From Bradymonas sediminis (GTDB lineage: Bacteria; Myxococcota_A; Bradymonadia; Bradymonadales; Bradymonadaceae), in contig NZ_CP030032.1 in assembly GCF_003258315.1 (NCBI RefSeq), positions 1,998,001 to 2,062,000 of the forward strand: 64,000 bases of DNA, read 5' to 3'. Shown in pieces: positions 1-9,293 of this stretch. Position 1 is the stretch's first letter. Each line of letters begins with the position of its first letter. The translations under genes were made by a program, and so were the position numbers. The notes under the pieces were generated by a model that worked only from the letters and a program-made list of their open reading frames with translations, ran no database searches and had not been told where the DNA came from.

Positions 1-77
1 ACTGGCGAAGATGTCGCGCAGCGGCAGAAGGGGGGCTGCGTACCCGCAAAGCGTCCCCCACCGCCGACGCGGCAATC

Positions 78-1835
78 TTAAAATGACGAAGATGTCGCCG
101 CCTCGCCCACCCCGAAGACCGAAATCGCGCTGATTGAAACGGAATACTCAACTTCGGGGTCGAGCCCTTCGATGACGTGTTCGGTGGCCGCCGGGTCGAA
201 GACGAGGTAATCGGCCGGGCCGTCGACCTGCGCTGCTGGTTCAATGGTGACGCGGTAATCGAGGATCTTCGCGTCAGCGGGCGCAGTCCACGAAAGCGTG
301 GCGCTGTCATCGGCGCGGGTGACCTCAACGTCGGTGGGCGCGGTGGGTGGATCGTGTTGTGGCGACCAGGAGAGTCTTCCGACTGGCTTGGTGAGCGGTG
401 CCCAACCGTCGGCGATTGTCTTCGAATCGCGGTCGATAATCAAAAGATAGGGGCTCTCGGCAGAGCTTATCGCCAGCGATTCGCTGTCATGCGACCAGGC
501 CACGTCCTGAATTTTTCGCCAGTCCGTTGGCCAGCCAGGCTCATTTTCTCGCGTGGCGGTATTAATGACCTGCATGCCGGTGTTTTGTGAATGCCCATAC
601 GCTAATATCAGGAGTTCTCCATCGGGTGACCAGGCAAGATTGCCAGGATTAGTTGTGACAATTTCTGGCCAATCCGTTTCGAACTCTTTGCTCTCTGCGT
701 TGAGAATGAGATAACCTGCTTCTGTGGTATTAAAAAATCCTGATGGATGAGCGATTGCGAGTCGTTTTGAATCGGGTGACCATCGCATATCAGCAAGAGG
801 AAAAAAGTGTGAAGGAACATTAGTGGAGTCGGGCCAATCGGGTTCAAAATCTTTTGTGTTTGTATCGACTATCATTACGCGTGCAGGTCGACCGCCGTAA
901 CTTGGAGATATTGCGAGTCGTTCGCCATCTGGTGACCAATCTATAGAAAATAGATTCGAAATAGGCTGTATTTCAGAAGGGTTTGGCCAACCCGATTCGA
1001 TTTCTCCGGTCTGCGTATCAAGTACGGAATAAGTTGTACGCTGGTCGGATGGGACTCCATTTTCTACCAACCGTCGAACAAAGGCGAGCTGGCGACTGTC
1101 GGGTGACCAACCATAGTCAGCAGGCAGGCATAAAGTGCCAAACTCGTCTGAGGGTTCAAGTTGGATCTCTTGCCTGGTAGCGCGGTCGAAGAGAGCACAT
1201 CGTAGGTCAGCTCTTAGATAGGTTAATAACTTTGTGCCATCTGGGGACCAGCTCAAAGCGGATCCAGCCTGTTCGACGAGTGCCCCCCACCCGGGAGCCC
1301 GTTGCCTGGTCACGCTGTCAAAAATAGCTCCTACAGCGAGCAACGAGCGAGAGACGGGAATTGCGTCGTGTATAAAGGCCTCACCGACCTCTTCACCGTC
1401 AGAAAACGCCTGAATCTCGAAGGTATAATGGACATCATTAACGAGCTTATCAAAGAGGTATTCAGTCGCTTCTGGGCCGATACGGCGCTCCGCGTCGCCC
1501 CACATCAGCACTGCTGGTGAGGCAGTAATGCGAATTTCATTAAATATAGTATCTTCGGGCAGATCCCAGGAGAAATTAACCATTCCCTCTAGGCCTCTAG
1601 ATCGCACATTTTGCAGGCTCGGCTCCGGTACTTCTTCGTCTATATCTTCGACTTCATTTATATCGTCGCTTGTGTCCTCCGAATCTTGCTGGATATCCTC
1701 TTCGGTGTCGATATGGACGTCGTTTTGAGACGTTGTGTCGGCGTTTCGGTCGTCACTGTTTTCTGAGGCCGAGCAGCCGAAAAGAAGGAGGAAGACGAAT
1801 GAATATAAAACAATTGGCTGAAGGTTGGGGCGCAT
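78..1835 (-). CDS. Propeller lipoprotein, family A copy 1
   Basis: The 585-residue protein opens with a lipoprotein signal peptide (hydrophobic stretch ending LLFGC, residues about 8-21), then an Asp/Glu-rich linker (25-70). An FN3-like domain follows (about 72-160). The centre has seven WSPDG/WSPDS/WSHDS-type repeats (about 190-480), as in TolB or WD40 propellers, and a second FN3 domain lies at about 490-585. It should sit in the outer membrane and bind partners rather than catalyse; no active-site motif is visible. It is the last gene of an array with two paralogues (4346-6103 and 9294-11051). The C-terminal FN3 domain is almost identical in all three while the propeller differs. An AGGAAG element precedes the ATG. 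Specific function unknown. Confidence 0.85.
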   Translation of the reverse strand: MRPNLQPIVLYSFVFLLLFGCSASENSDDRNADTTSQNDVHIDTEEDIQQDSEDTSDDINEVEDIDEEVPEPSLQNVRSRGLEGMVNFSWDLPEDTIFNEIRITASPAVLMWGDAERRIGPEATEYLFDKLVNDVHYTFEIQAFSDGEEVGEAFIHDAIPVSRSLLAVGAIFDSVTRQRAPGWGALVEQAGSALSWSPDGTKLLTYLRADLRCALFDRATRQEIQLEPSDEFGTLCLPADYGWSPDSRQLAFVRRLVENGVPSDQRTTYSVLDTQTGEIESGWPNPSEIQPISNLFSIDWSPDGERLAISPSYGGRPARVMIVDTNTKDFEPDWPDSTNVPSHFFPLADMRWSPDSKRLAIAHPSGFFNTTEAGYLILNAESKEFETDWPEIVTTNPGNLAWSPDGELLILAYGHSQNTGMQVINTATRENEPGWPTDWRKIQDVAWSHDSESLAISSAESPYLLIIDRDSKTIADGWAPLTKPVGRLSWSPQHDPPTAPTDVEVTRADDSATLSWTAPADAKILDYRVTIEPAAQVDGPADYLVFDPAATEHVIEGLDPEVEYSVSISAISVFGVGEAATSSSF

Positions 1836-1910
1836 AATATCTTCCTAATTCATGTCGAACATTATAATGAAATAGAACTAAGCATGTGATGGGGCAACCA
1901 ATAACTCTAT

Positions 1911-2100
1911 GGCAGCACACAAGCCGCGTGGGGCCAAGGCCCCACGCTCTTGCAGGGCCGTGCTCCGCCGTTCGGGCCAAGGCCCGGCGGACCTCAAAGA
2001 GCACACTGTTCAGAACAACGGCCCCCACGCTTTAGCGTGGAAAGGGGCCGAGTGCCCTGCAAGAGCCCCAGGGCTCGCCCTGGAGCGGTCGACCGATTAA
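1911..2100. repeat. Hairpin-rich intergenic element
   Basis: The spacer between B copy 1 and A copy 1 is packed with inverted repeats. GCTCTTGCAGGGC (1946-1958) pairs perfectly with 2054-2066. Inside lie a hairpin CCGTTCGGGCC/GGCCCGGCGG (around 1968-1990) and a nested CGGCCCC...GGGGCCG stem enclosing CACGC-TTTA-GCGTG (about 2022-2050). A further CCAGGGC-TC-GCCCTGG hairpin follows (about 2067-2083). Short frames overlapping it look like chance. It could be a mobile palindromic (REP-like) unit or a transcript-stabilising structure; the sequence does not decide. Confidence 0.7.
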
Positions 2101-2110
2101 ATCATGCACC

Positions 2111-4126
2111 TCAGCGCATATTCCACACAATTTCGCCCCAGCAGACCTGAGTAGAATCGCTGCTGCGAATCCCGCAGATATGGTCCTGCTCGGCCGAAAT
2201 CGAATCGAACGCGGTGTCGCTGGGGATGTCGCGGATGACGCCTTTGTTGTCGCCGCCCCAGCAGACGATATGCGAGTCGCTGCTGCGGATGCCGCAATAA
2301 AAGGAGCTCGAGGCGCCGATGGCCAGGGAGTCAAACGCGATGCCGAACGGCGCCGGGTTATTGATGGCGCGAAAGCGGCTCCCCCAGCAGATAAGGTGCC
2401 CGTCACTCTCGCGGATCCCGCAGGCCTGCTGCCAGCCGGTGGCGACGGCGCGAAACGCGACCGCGGAGGGCGGGTCGGTCCAGGTATCCGGGTGATTGGG
2501 GGCGAAGCCGTCGACGTCGCCCCAGCAGATCACTTGGCCGTTGTCGCGGCGAAGGGCGCAGCTGCTCTCGCGGCCCGCCGCGATATAATCGACCGCCACA
2601 CCCGTGGGCGCGTCGCTGACCTGTCCCTCGTTATCTTTACCCCAGCACACCACCTGGGCGTCATCTCGCCGAATCGCACACGCGTGGGTGTCACCGGCGG
2701 CGATTGCGTCGAATTGGACGCCGAGCGGCGTCTCATAAATTTGCCCGAATTCGTCGTCGCCCCAGCACAAAAGAAAGGAGTCGCGGCTGCGGATGCCGCA
2801 TAAAAAATAGTGTCCTGCAGCGATGGCGTCGAACGCGGTATCGGTCGGGATACTCGCGATAGTCGGCTGCTGAACGTGATTTGCAACGACTCTCGGCCTA
2901 TCGTTCCCCCAGCAGAATATGGTGGAGTCACTGCGGCGAATCCCGCAAGAGAAGTCGCGGCCTGCGGCGAGCGATGTGAATTCTGTTTCGGAGGGGTTGC
3001 CGGTGGCTTGCGCCTTCCAGTCATCGCCCCAACAGATCAATTTGGAATCGCTGCTGCGGATGCCACAAGCCGACCTGGCGCCGGCCGAAACCGAATCAAA
3101 GGCGAACTCCGTCGGGGGTTGATAAAAGGGGCCCGCGGGTTCGACGTCGGTGCAGATTAGCGAGGAATCGCTGCTCTTTTGGCCACAAATCATCCCCATC
3201 TTGATGATTAATCCACCAGCCCCGTCGCTGCTCCAAACCCCTTTGCCGATGGATAGTAATTCAATCTCGGTGCCCGCGAATTTAGCGTTTAACGCGTTGC
3301 TATTTTCGTGATCTCCCCAGCAGACGACCTGGGAGTCGCTCAAACCAATGCCACAGGTGACAAAATTACCCGCGACCACGGATTTGAACGCGATGTCGGT
3401 GGGGGCGCGGGTTATGAGGCCCTCGTCTACGCCCGGGACACTATCTTTGCCCCAACAAGTCACCGTCGAGTCATCGCTGCGAATCGCGCAGGCGTGGGCC
3501 GTTCCGACCGACACTGCATCGAAGGGCGTGTCGGTCGGCGCATCGCTGATCTGATTGCTGCTGTCGTTGCCCCAGCAGACAAGATGCGAATCGCTGCTGC
3601 GAATCGCGCAGTTCGCCGTCTTACCCGCCGAGACGGACTTAAACGCGACACCTTCGGGCACATCTAAAAGCCCACCGAGCACATTGCTCCCCCAACACAT
3701 CACCGTCGCGTCATCGCTGCGAATGCCGCAGGTGTGCCAGTCGCCGGCGTCCAGGGAGTCAAACGCGATTTCGCGAAGGTCTCGCGAGTCTCCATAAAAG
3801 CCGGTCTGCCCCCAGCAGGCGACACGCGAATCACTCTTTCGGATCCCACAGCCTTGGATGCTTCCCAGCGACACCGATTTAAAGGTCCCCATCTGAGGCG
3901 GCTGCGGGTTATTATTTGGGTTTGTATCGGGCTCGCCCGAGTCAGCGTCCGGGGTATCCGCGTCGGACTGGGTATCTCCGGCGTCGCGCTGCTCGGGGCC
4001 TTCGGTGTCGGTTTTAGAGGTGCCGTCTTGAGGCGTGTCGTCGCTGCAGGCGAGGGCGAAACAAAAGAGTATACAGAAGCAACTTAAAGATAATTTGCGC
4101 GACGCTGTTGAGATAGACATATACAA
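2111..4126 (-). CDS. RCC1-like repeat lipoprotein, family B copy 1
   Basis: The 671-residue protein has a lipoprotein signal peptide ending FALAC (Cys at about 27), an Asp/Asn/Pro-rich linker to about residue 80, then 14 repeats of about 42 residues. The repeat consensus is F-x-S/A-[VLI]-x-A-G-x(4)-C-G/A-I-R-x-S/D-D-S-x(3)-C-W-G. This matches the RCC1/alpha-tubulin-suppressor type, so one or two seven-bladed propellers are expected. Nearly every repeat has a Cys pair, suggesting disulfides in the periplasm or at the cell surface. The sixth repeat is degenerate (no CWG). It is almost identical to copy 2 (7242-9257) except in a few loops. Ligand and role unknown. Confidence 0.85.
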   Translation of the reverse strand: MYMSISTASRKLSLSCFCILFCFALACSDDTPQDGTSKTDTEGPEQRDAGDTQSDADTPDADSGEPDTNPNNNPQPPQMGTFKSVSLGSIQGCGIRKSDSRVACWGQTGFYGDSRDLREIAFDSLDAGDWHTCGIRSDDATVMCWGSNVLGGLLDVPEGVAFKSVSAGKTANCAIRSSDSHLVCWGNDSSNQISDAPTDTPFDAVSVGTAHACAIRSDDSTVTCWGKDSVPGVDEGLITRAPTDIAFKSVVAGNFVTCGIGLSDSQVVCWGDHENSNALNAKFAGTEIELLSIGKGVWSSDGAGGLIIKMGMICGQKSSDSSLICTDVEPAGPFYQPPTEFAFDSVSAGARSACGIRSSDSKLICWGDDWKAQATGNPSETEFTSLAAGRDFSCGIRRSDSTIFCWGNDRPRVVANHVQQPTIASIPTDTAFDAIAAGHYFLCGIRSRDSFLLCWGDDEFGQIYETPLGVQFDAIAAGDTHACAIRRDDAQVVCWGKDNEGQVSDAPTGVAVDYIAAGRESSCALRRDNGQVICWGDVDGFAPNHPDTWTDPPSAVAFRAVATGWQQACGIRESDGHLICWGSRFRAINNPAPFGIAFDSLAIGASSSFYCGIRSSDSHIVCWGGDNKGVIRDIPSDTAFDSISAEQDHICGIRSSDSTQVCWGEIVWNMR

Positions 4127-4159
4127 ACCAAATTAGTGCTCAGAAGATGAAATATAAAT

Positions 4160-4320
4160 TGGAGGCAGGCCATCCCTGGCCTGCCTGGGCGCCAGCCCAA
4201 CTTCGCGCCAAGCGCGACATGCGTGCGCCTACTTGTGAGGAGCCGCTCACTGGCTTTCGCCGCGTCGCGGCGACCAGGGCAATGATGCCCTGGCTCCGGT
4301 TGATTTCGCATACCTCGACT
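4160..4320. repeat. Hairpin-rich intergenic element
   Basis: The spacer between A copy 2 and B copy 1 contains GCAGGCCA-TCCC-TGGCCTGC (about 4166-4185) and CCAGGGCA-ATGA-TGCCCTGG (about 4277-4296). The latter is preceded by CGCGTCGCGGCGA and followed by CTCCGGTTG. The same core recurs at about 11205-11250 and, decayed, at 7150-7190. Not coding as far as I can see. Confidence 0.7.
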
Positions 4321-4345
4321 ATTCGCTCCCCGCCGAACCACTCAT

Positions 4346-6103
4346 TCAAAACGACGAAGACGTCGCCGCCTCGCCCACACCGAAGACCGAAATCGCGCTG
4401 ATTGAAACGGAATACTCAACTTCGGGGTCGAGCCCCTCGATGACGTGTTCGGTGGCCGCCGGGTCGAAGACGAGGTAATCGGCAGGGCCGTCGACCTGCG
4501 CTGCTGGTTCAATGGTGACGCGGTAATCGAGGATCTTCGCGTCAGCGGGCGCAGTCCACGAAAGCGTGGCGCTACTATCGGCGCGGGTGACCTCAACGTC
4601 GGTCGGCGCGGTGGGTGGATCGTGTTGTGGCGACCAGGAGAGTTTTCCGACCGGCTCGGTGAGCGGTGCCCAACCGTCGGCGATTGTCTTTGAATCGCGG
4701 TCGATAATCAAAAGATAGGGGCTCTCGGCAGAGCTTATGGCCAATATTTCGCTGTCATGCGACCAGGCCACGTCCTTAATTCTAGGCCATTCTGTTGGCC
4801 AGCCAGGCACAACTTCTTGAGTAGTTGTGTCGATGACCTGCATGCCGGTGCTAAAGGTTAATATCAAGAGCTCTCCATCTGGCGACCAGACAGTAGTGCT
4901 TGGTAAAGGACTCGTGAATGCTGGCCAATTCGTTTCGACCTCTTTAGTATCCGCGTTGAGGATGAGATAGCCCGATTCTGTTCTATTATTAAAGCCTGAT
5001 GGATGTGCAATTGCGAGTCTTTTTGAATCGGGCGACCATTGTATATAATTAACGGAATGAGTTGGGTTCGAGTTAGGGTGTTCAGGCCAATCGAGATCAA
5101 ACTCTTTTGTGTTTGTGTTGATTGTCATTAAGCGCGGAGGTTTGTTGCTATAGTTTGGATATATTGCAAGTCGCTTGCCGTCTGGTGACCAGTCTAGTGT
5201 AAATATCAGCTCAATAGGAGAAATTTCAGCAGGGTCGGGCCAATCCGGCTCTATTTCCCCAGTCTGCGTATCAAGTACGGAATAAGTTAAACTTGAGGTG
5301 GCTGGGAGTTCATTGTCCTCAGGTAATCGAGTAAAGGCGAGCTGGCGACTGTCGGGTGACCAACTGTAATCAGCAGGCATGCATAAACTACCAAACTCGT
5401 CTGAGGGCTCGAGTTGAATTTCTTTACGTGTAGCGCGGTCAAAGAGGGCACATCGTTGCCTAGCTCCCAAATAGGTTACTAACTTTGTGCCATCCGGCGA
5501 CCAGCTATAAGCAGATCCAACCTGTTCAACGAGCGCCCCCCACCCGAGAGCCCGTTTTTTGGTCACGCTGTCGATAATAGGAAGCGATTGATGCACTCCT
5601 ACAGAGAGCAGTGGGCGGGAAAAGGGGATTGCGTCGCGGATAATGGCCTCCCCTACTTCTTCATCGTCAGAAAAGGCCTGAATCTCGAAGGTATAGTGGA
5701 TGTCGTTCACGAGCTTATCAAAAAGGTATTCAGTCGCTTCTGGGTCGATACGGCGCTCCGCCTCGCCCCACATCACATCTGCCGGTGAGGCGGTGATACG
5801 AATTTCGGTATATGTGTTGTCTTCGGGCAGATCCCAGGAGAAATTAACCATTCCCTCCAGGGCTTCGGATCGCATATTTTGCAGGCTTGGATCGGGTGCT
5901 TCTTCGTCGATGTCTTCGGCTTGGTTTATATCTTGGTCTATGCCCTCCGAATCTTGCTGAATATCCTCTTCAGTGTCAGTTTTGACGTCGTTTGGAGCCG
6001 TTGTGTCAGTGTTTCGATCGTCACGGTTTTCTGAGGAGGAGCAGCTGAGGAGAAGGAGGAATACTAAGGGAAATAGGATGGTCGGGTGGAGGTCGCCGCG
6101 CAT
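4346..6103 (-). CDS. Propeller lipoprotein, family A copy 2
   Basis: A 585-residue paralogue of the genes at 78-1835 and 9294-11051 with the same layout: signal peptide ending LLLSC, acidic Asp/Thr linker with EEDIQQDSE, FN3-like domain, seven WSPD-type repeats, C-terminal FN3 domain. The propeller region differs at many positions from the other copies, including a short insertion (HQSLP) before the first blade. The last hundred residues are nearly unchanged. It sits between the unique secreted gene at 6225 (upstream in transcription) and B copy 1 (downstream). Function unknown; a surface binding role is inferred from architecture only. Confidence 0.85.
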   Translation of the reverse strand: MRGDLHPTILFPLVFLLLLSCSSSENRDDRNTDTTAPNDVKTDTEEDIQQDSEGIDQDINQAEDIDEEAPDPSLQNMRSEALEGMVNFSWDLPEDNTYTEIRITASPADVMWGEAERRIDPEATEYLFDKLVNDIHYTFEIQAFSDDEEVGEAIIRDAIPFSRPLLSVGVHQSLPIIDSVTKKRALGWGALVEQVGSAYSWSPDGTKLVTYLGARQRCALFDRATRKEIQLEPSDEFGSLCMPADYSWSPDSRQLAFTRLPEDNELPATSSLTYSVLDTQTGEIEPDWPDPAEISPIELIFTLDWSPDGKRLAIYPNYSNKPPRLMTINTNTKEFDLDWPEHPNSNPTHSVNYIQWSPDSKRLAIAHPSGFNNRTESGYLILNADTKEVETNWPAFTSPLPSTTVWSPDGELLILTFSTGMQVIDTTTQEVVPGWPTEWPRIKDVAWSHDSEILAISSAESPYLLIIDRDSKTIADGWAPLTEPVGKLSWSPQHDPPTAPTDVEVTRADSSATLSWTAPADAKILDYRVTIEPAAQVDGPADYLVFDPAATEHVIEGLDPEVEYSVSISAISVFGVGEAATSSSF

Positions 6104-6224
6104 GATGGAGTCCTATGTGCTGACATAATAATAAAGCAAAGGGAAACTCGTGAGAAGAAATCAATGAGGTAGATCTTCTCACGAGCAAAAGCCTTTTCAT
6201 TTTGATTTTCAAATACTTGTAAAA

Positions 6225-6881
6225 TCAACCGACCTTTTCGAATTTAAAACTAAGAAACTCGAGCTTGTCTGTGGTAGTTATGTTGAAATGGGTGACCTCG
6301 GCTGCCATAGTGTTGATGAAAGTGCTTACTGTGACTTGTGTTCCTGGGGCAGCGGTATTTGTTGGTGCCAAGGACCCTGTATGGATTGGGTTAATAGGAT
6401 CACCAACACCAAAGACTTCAATATAAATTTCTGGTGAAACATTGGCGCTATTGCTACTTATAAACGCCAACTCCACAGCCACAAAATTTGATGAAAAGGT
6501 GCTTGGGTTGAATTGACCCGCAAGATCAACTCGATAATATGGGTGCCCATTAACAAACGCGCCATCATATGCATATGATGGCGGAAGTTGCTCGATTCGG
6601 TAGCCTGGAAGGGTTGGAGCGTTTGGATCAAACGCACTGGTTGTCACATGAATTATATAGTCTTTATTAGGATGGCACACGAAGCCATTGTAAATAGTGG
6701 AGGAAGGAGTAAAGAACTCGAAGCTTGCAATACTTGGAACACTACCAGAATAATCACATTCTGTGGAAAGAGGTATGCACGATTGATTACATTCAGTCCC
6801 GGCGAAGGCATTTCCAACAGGAAGTGCAAGCGAAACAACAAAAAGGACACAAGCACTAATCAACATCTTCAAGTTAGACAT
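6225..6881 (-). CDS. Secreted protein of unknown function
   Basis: The 218-residue protein has a Sec signal peptide (hydrophobic core about 6-25, cleavage after AFA) and begins its mature part with a Cys cluster (ECNQSC...STEC). The remainder is beta-rich and polar with no motif I recognise. AGGAG lies seven bases before the ATG. It is the only single-copy gene inside the A/B lipoprotein array and is lower in GC than its neighbours, which suggests later insertion. A 67-bp block upstream (7010-7076) is also found upstream of A copy 3, so both may share a promoter region. Confidence 0.75.
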   Translation of the reverse strand: MSNLKMLISACVLFVVSLALPVGNAFAGTECNQSCIPLSTECDYSGSVPSIASFEFFTPSSTIYNGFVCHPNKDYIIHVTTSAFDPNAPTLPGYRIEQLPPSYAYDGAFVNGHPYYRVDLAGQFNPSTFSSNFVAVELAFISSNSANVSPEIYIEVFGVGDPINPIHTGSLAPTNTAAPGTQVTVSTFINTMAAEVTHFNITTTDKLEFLSFKFEKVG

Positions 6882-7241
6882 TCTCTTCTCCTGAGTTCGT
6901 TAAGAAATAAACCATTATAATGCACGCAATAACGTGCTTTTCGAATTGATGCCCCGACATCGTGTGGCAGCCAATATGTGTATAATAATAGAGAGGGCAA
7001 CATTTTTATGTCAATCGAAGCGGTTTAAAAATAGTGTAAAAATTTACTTACGCGTAAATCGAAATCGATCGATACGCGATGTAAGGCCGATTTGCTTTGA
7101 AATACGCATATATAGGTCAACTCGAGAGGGGATTGCCAACTTGCTGTTGTCGCGTCGCGGGGAGCAAGGCAGGTTGCCCTGGCTGCGGTTTATTTTTCTG
7201 CACTTCGATGCCTGTCGGCGATGGAGGCGGGCGAAAGCACC
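6882..7241. other. Gene-free spacer with shared block and decayed repeat
   Basis: No credible gene. It holds an AT-rich block at 7010-7076 (starting GTCAATCGAAGCG) that matches 11334-11400 at roughly three positions in four. A decayed copy of the hairpin element lies at about 7145-7195 (CGCGTCGCGG...AGGTTGCCCTGGCTGCGGTT). The first 130 bases upstream of the secreted gene presumably contain its promoter; no clear -35/-10 pair can be assigned by eye. Confidence 0.6.
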
Positions 7242-9257
7242 TCAGCGCATATTCCACACAATTTCGCCCCAGCAAACCTGAGTAGAATCGCTGCTGCGAA
7301 TCCCGCAGATATGGTCCTGCTCGGCTGAAATCGAATCGAACGCGGTGTCGCTGGGGATGTCGCGGATGACGCCTTTGTTGTCGCCGCCCCAGCAGACAAT
7401 ATGTGAGTCGCTGCTGCGGATGCCGCAATAAAAGGAGCTCGAGGCGCCGATGGCCAGAGAGTCAAACGCGATGCCGAACGGCGCCGGGTTATTGATGGCG
7501 CGAAAGCGGCTCCCCCAGCAGATAAGGTGCCCGTCACTCTCGCGGATCCCGCAGGCCTGCTGCCAGCCGGTGGCGACGGCGCGAAACGCGACCGTGGAGG
7601 GCGGCTCGGTCCAGGTATCCGGGTGATTGGGGGCGAAGCCGTCGACGTCGCCCCAGCAGATCACTTGGCCGTTGTCGCGGCGAAGGGCGCAGCTGCTCTC
7701 GCGGCCCGCCGCGATATAATCGACCGCCACACCCGTGGGCGCGTCGCTGACCTGCCCCTCGTTATCTTTACCCCAGCACACCACCTGGGCGTCATCTCGC
7801 CGAATCGCACACGCGTGGGTGTCACCGGCGGCGATTGCGTCGAATTGGACGCCGAGCGGCGTCTGGTAGACCTGCTCGAATTCGTCCGAGCCCCAGCACA
7901 AAAGAAAGGAGTCGCGGCTGCGGATGCCGCATAAAAAATAGTGGCCTGCGGCGATGGCATCAAACGCGGTGTCGCTGGGGATATTTGTAATAATCGCCGG
8001 CTGCTCGCGCCCGCGAATCAATTGCTTATCGTCCCCCCAACAGAATATGGTGGAATCACTGCGGCGAATCCCGCAAGAGAAGTCGCGGCCTGCGGCGAGC
8101 GATGTGAATTCTGTTTCAGAGGGGTTGCCGGTGGCTTGCGCCTTCCAATCATCGCCCCAGCAGATCAATTTGGAGTCACTGCTGCGGATGCCACAAGCCG
8201 ACCTGGCACCGGCCGAAACCGAATCAAAGGCGAACTCCGTCGGGGGTTCATAAAAGGGGCCCGCGGGTTCGACGTCGGTGCAGATAAGCGAGGAATCGCT
8301 GCTCTTTTGGCCACAAATCATCCCCATCTTAATGATCGAGCCTTCACGTTCATTCATCGTGGCCAGAAACACTTTGCCGATGGAAATCGATTCAATCTCG
8401 GTGCCCGCGAATTTAGCATTTAACGCGTTGCTATTTTCGTGATCTCCCCAGCAGACGACCTGGGAGTCGCTCAAACCAATGCCACAGGTGACAAAATTAC
8501 CCGCGACCACCGATTTGAACGCGATGTCGGTGGGGGCGCGGGTTATGAGGCCCTCGTCTACGCCCGGGACACTATCTTTGCCCCAACAAATTACCGTCGA
8601 GTCATCGCTGCGAATCGCGCAGGCGTGGGCCGTTCCGACCGACACTGCGTCGAAGGGCGTGTCGGTGGGCGCATCGCTGATCTGATTGCTGCTGTCGTTG
8701 CCCCAGCAGACAAGATGCGAATCGCTGCTGCGAATCGCGCAGCTCGCCGTCTTACCCGCCGAGACGGACTTAAACGCGACACCTTCGGGCACATCTAAAA
8801 GCCCACCGAGCACATTGCTCCCCCAACACATCACCGTCGCGTCATCGCTGCGAATGCCGCAGGTGTGCCAGTCGCCGGCGTCCAGGGAGTCAAACGCGAT
8901 TTCGCGAAGGTCTCGCGAGTCTCCATAAAAGCCGGTCTGCCCCCAGCAGGCGACACGCGAATCACTCTTTCGGATCCCACAGCCTTGGATGCTTCCCAGC
9001 GACACCGATTTGAAGGTCCCCATCTGAGGCGGCTGCGGGTTATTATTCACGTTTGTGTCGGGATTATTGGGGTCCACGTCCGGGGTATCCGCGTCGGATT
9101 GCGCGTCTCCGGCGTCGCGCTGCTCGGGGCCTTCGGTGTCGGTCTTGGAGGTGTTGTCTTGAGGCGTGTCGTCGCTACAGGCGAGGGCGAAACATAAGAG
9201 TACACAGGAGCCATTTAATAGTATTTTGCGCGACGCTGTTGAGATAAACATATACAA
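7242..9257 (-). CDS. RCC1-like repeat lipoprotein, family B copy 2
   Basis: A 671-residue paralogue of 2111-4126 with the same signal peptide type (ends FALAC), the same 14 RCC1-like repeats with paired cysteines (CGIR...CWG) and the same degenerate sixth repeat. Most of the sequence is identical to copy 1. Differences cluster in the linker (NNPDTNVNNN instead of GEPDTNPNNN), in repeat 6 (VFLATMNEREGS instead of VWSSDGAGGL) and between repeats 8 and 9. It starts 36 bases after A copy 3 ends, so the two are probably co-transcribed. Function unknown; the high identity points to recent duplication or gene conversion. Confidence 0.85.
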   Translation of the reverse strand: MYMFISTASRKILLNGSCVLLCFALACSDDTPQDNTSKTDTEGPEQRDAGDAQSDADTPDVDPNNPDTNVNNNPQPPQMGTFKSVSLGSIQGCGIRKSDSRVACWGQTGFYGDSRDLREIAFDSLDAGDWHTCGIRSDDATVMCWGSNVLGGLLDVPEGVAFKSVSAGKTASCAIRSSDSHLVCWGNDSSNQISDAPTDTPFDAVSVGTAHACAIRSDDSTVICWGKDSVPGVDEGLITRAPTDIAFKSVVAGNFVTCGIGLSDSQVVCWGDHENSNALNAKFAGTEIESISIGKVFLATMNEREGSIIKMGMICGQKSSDSSLICTDVEPAGPFYEPPTEFAFDSVSAGARSACGIRSSDSKLICWGDDWKAQATGNPSETEFTSLAAGRDFSCGIRRSDSTIFCWGDDKQLIRGREQPAIITNIPSDTAFDAIAAGHYFLCGIRSRDSFLLCWGSDEFEQVYQTPLGVQFDAIAAGDTHACAIRRDDAQVVCWGKDNEGQVSDAPTGVAVDYIAAGRESSCALRRDNGQVICWGDVDGFAPNHPDTWTEPPSTVAFRAVATGWQQACGIRESDGHLICWGSRFRAINNPAPFGIAFDSLAIGASSSFYCGIRSSDSHIVCWGGDNKGVIRDIPSDTAFDSISAEQDHICGIRSSDSTQVCWGEIVWNMR

Positions 9258-9293
9258 ACCAAATTAGCGTTTGGGGGGTATTTAAAGGGTCAC

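Noticed and set aside
2111..4126. CRISPR-like regular repeats on the plus strand
   Set aside because: The periodicity comes from the protein repeats of the RCC1-like gene, the unit is about 126 bp and not exactly conserved, and no spacers are present.
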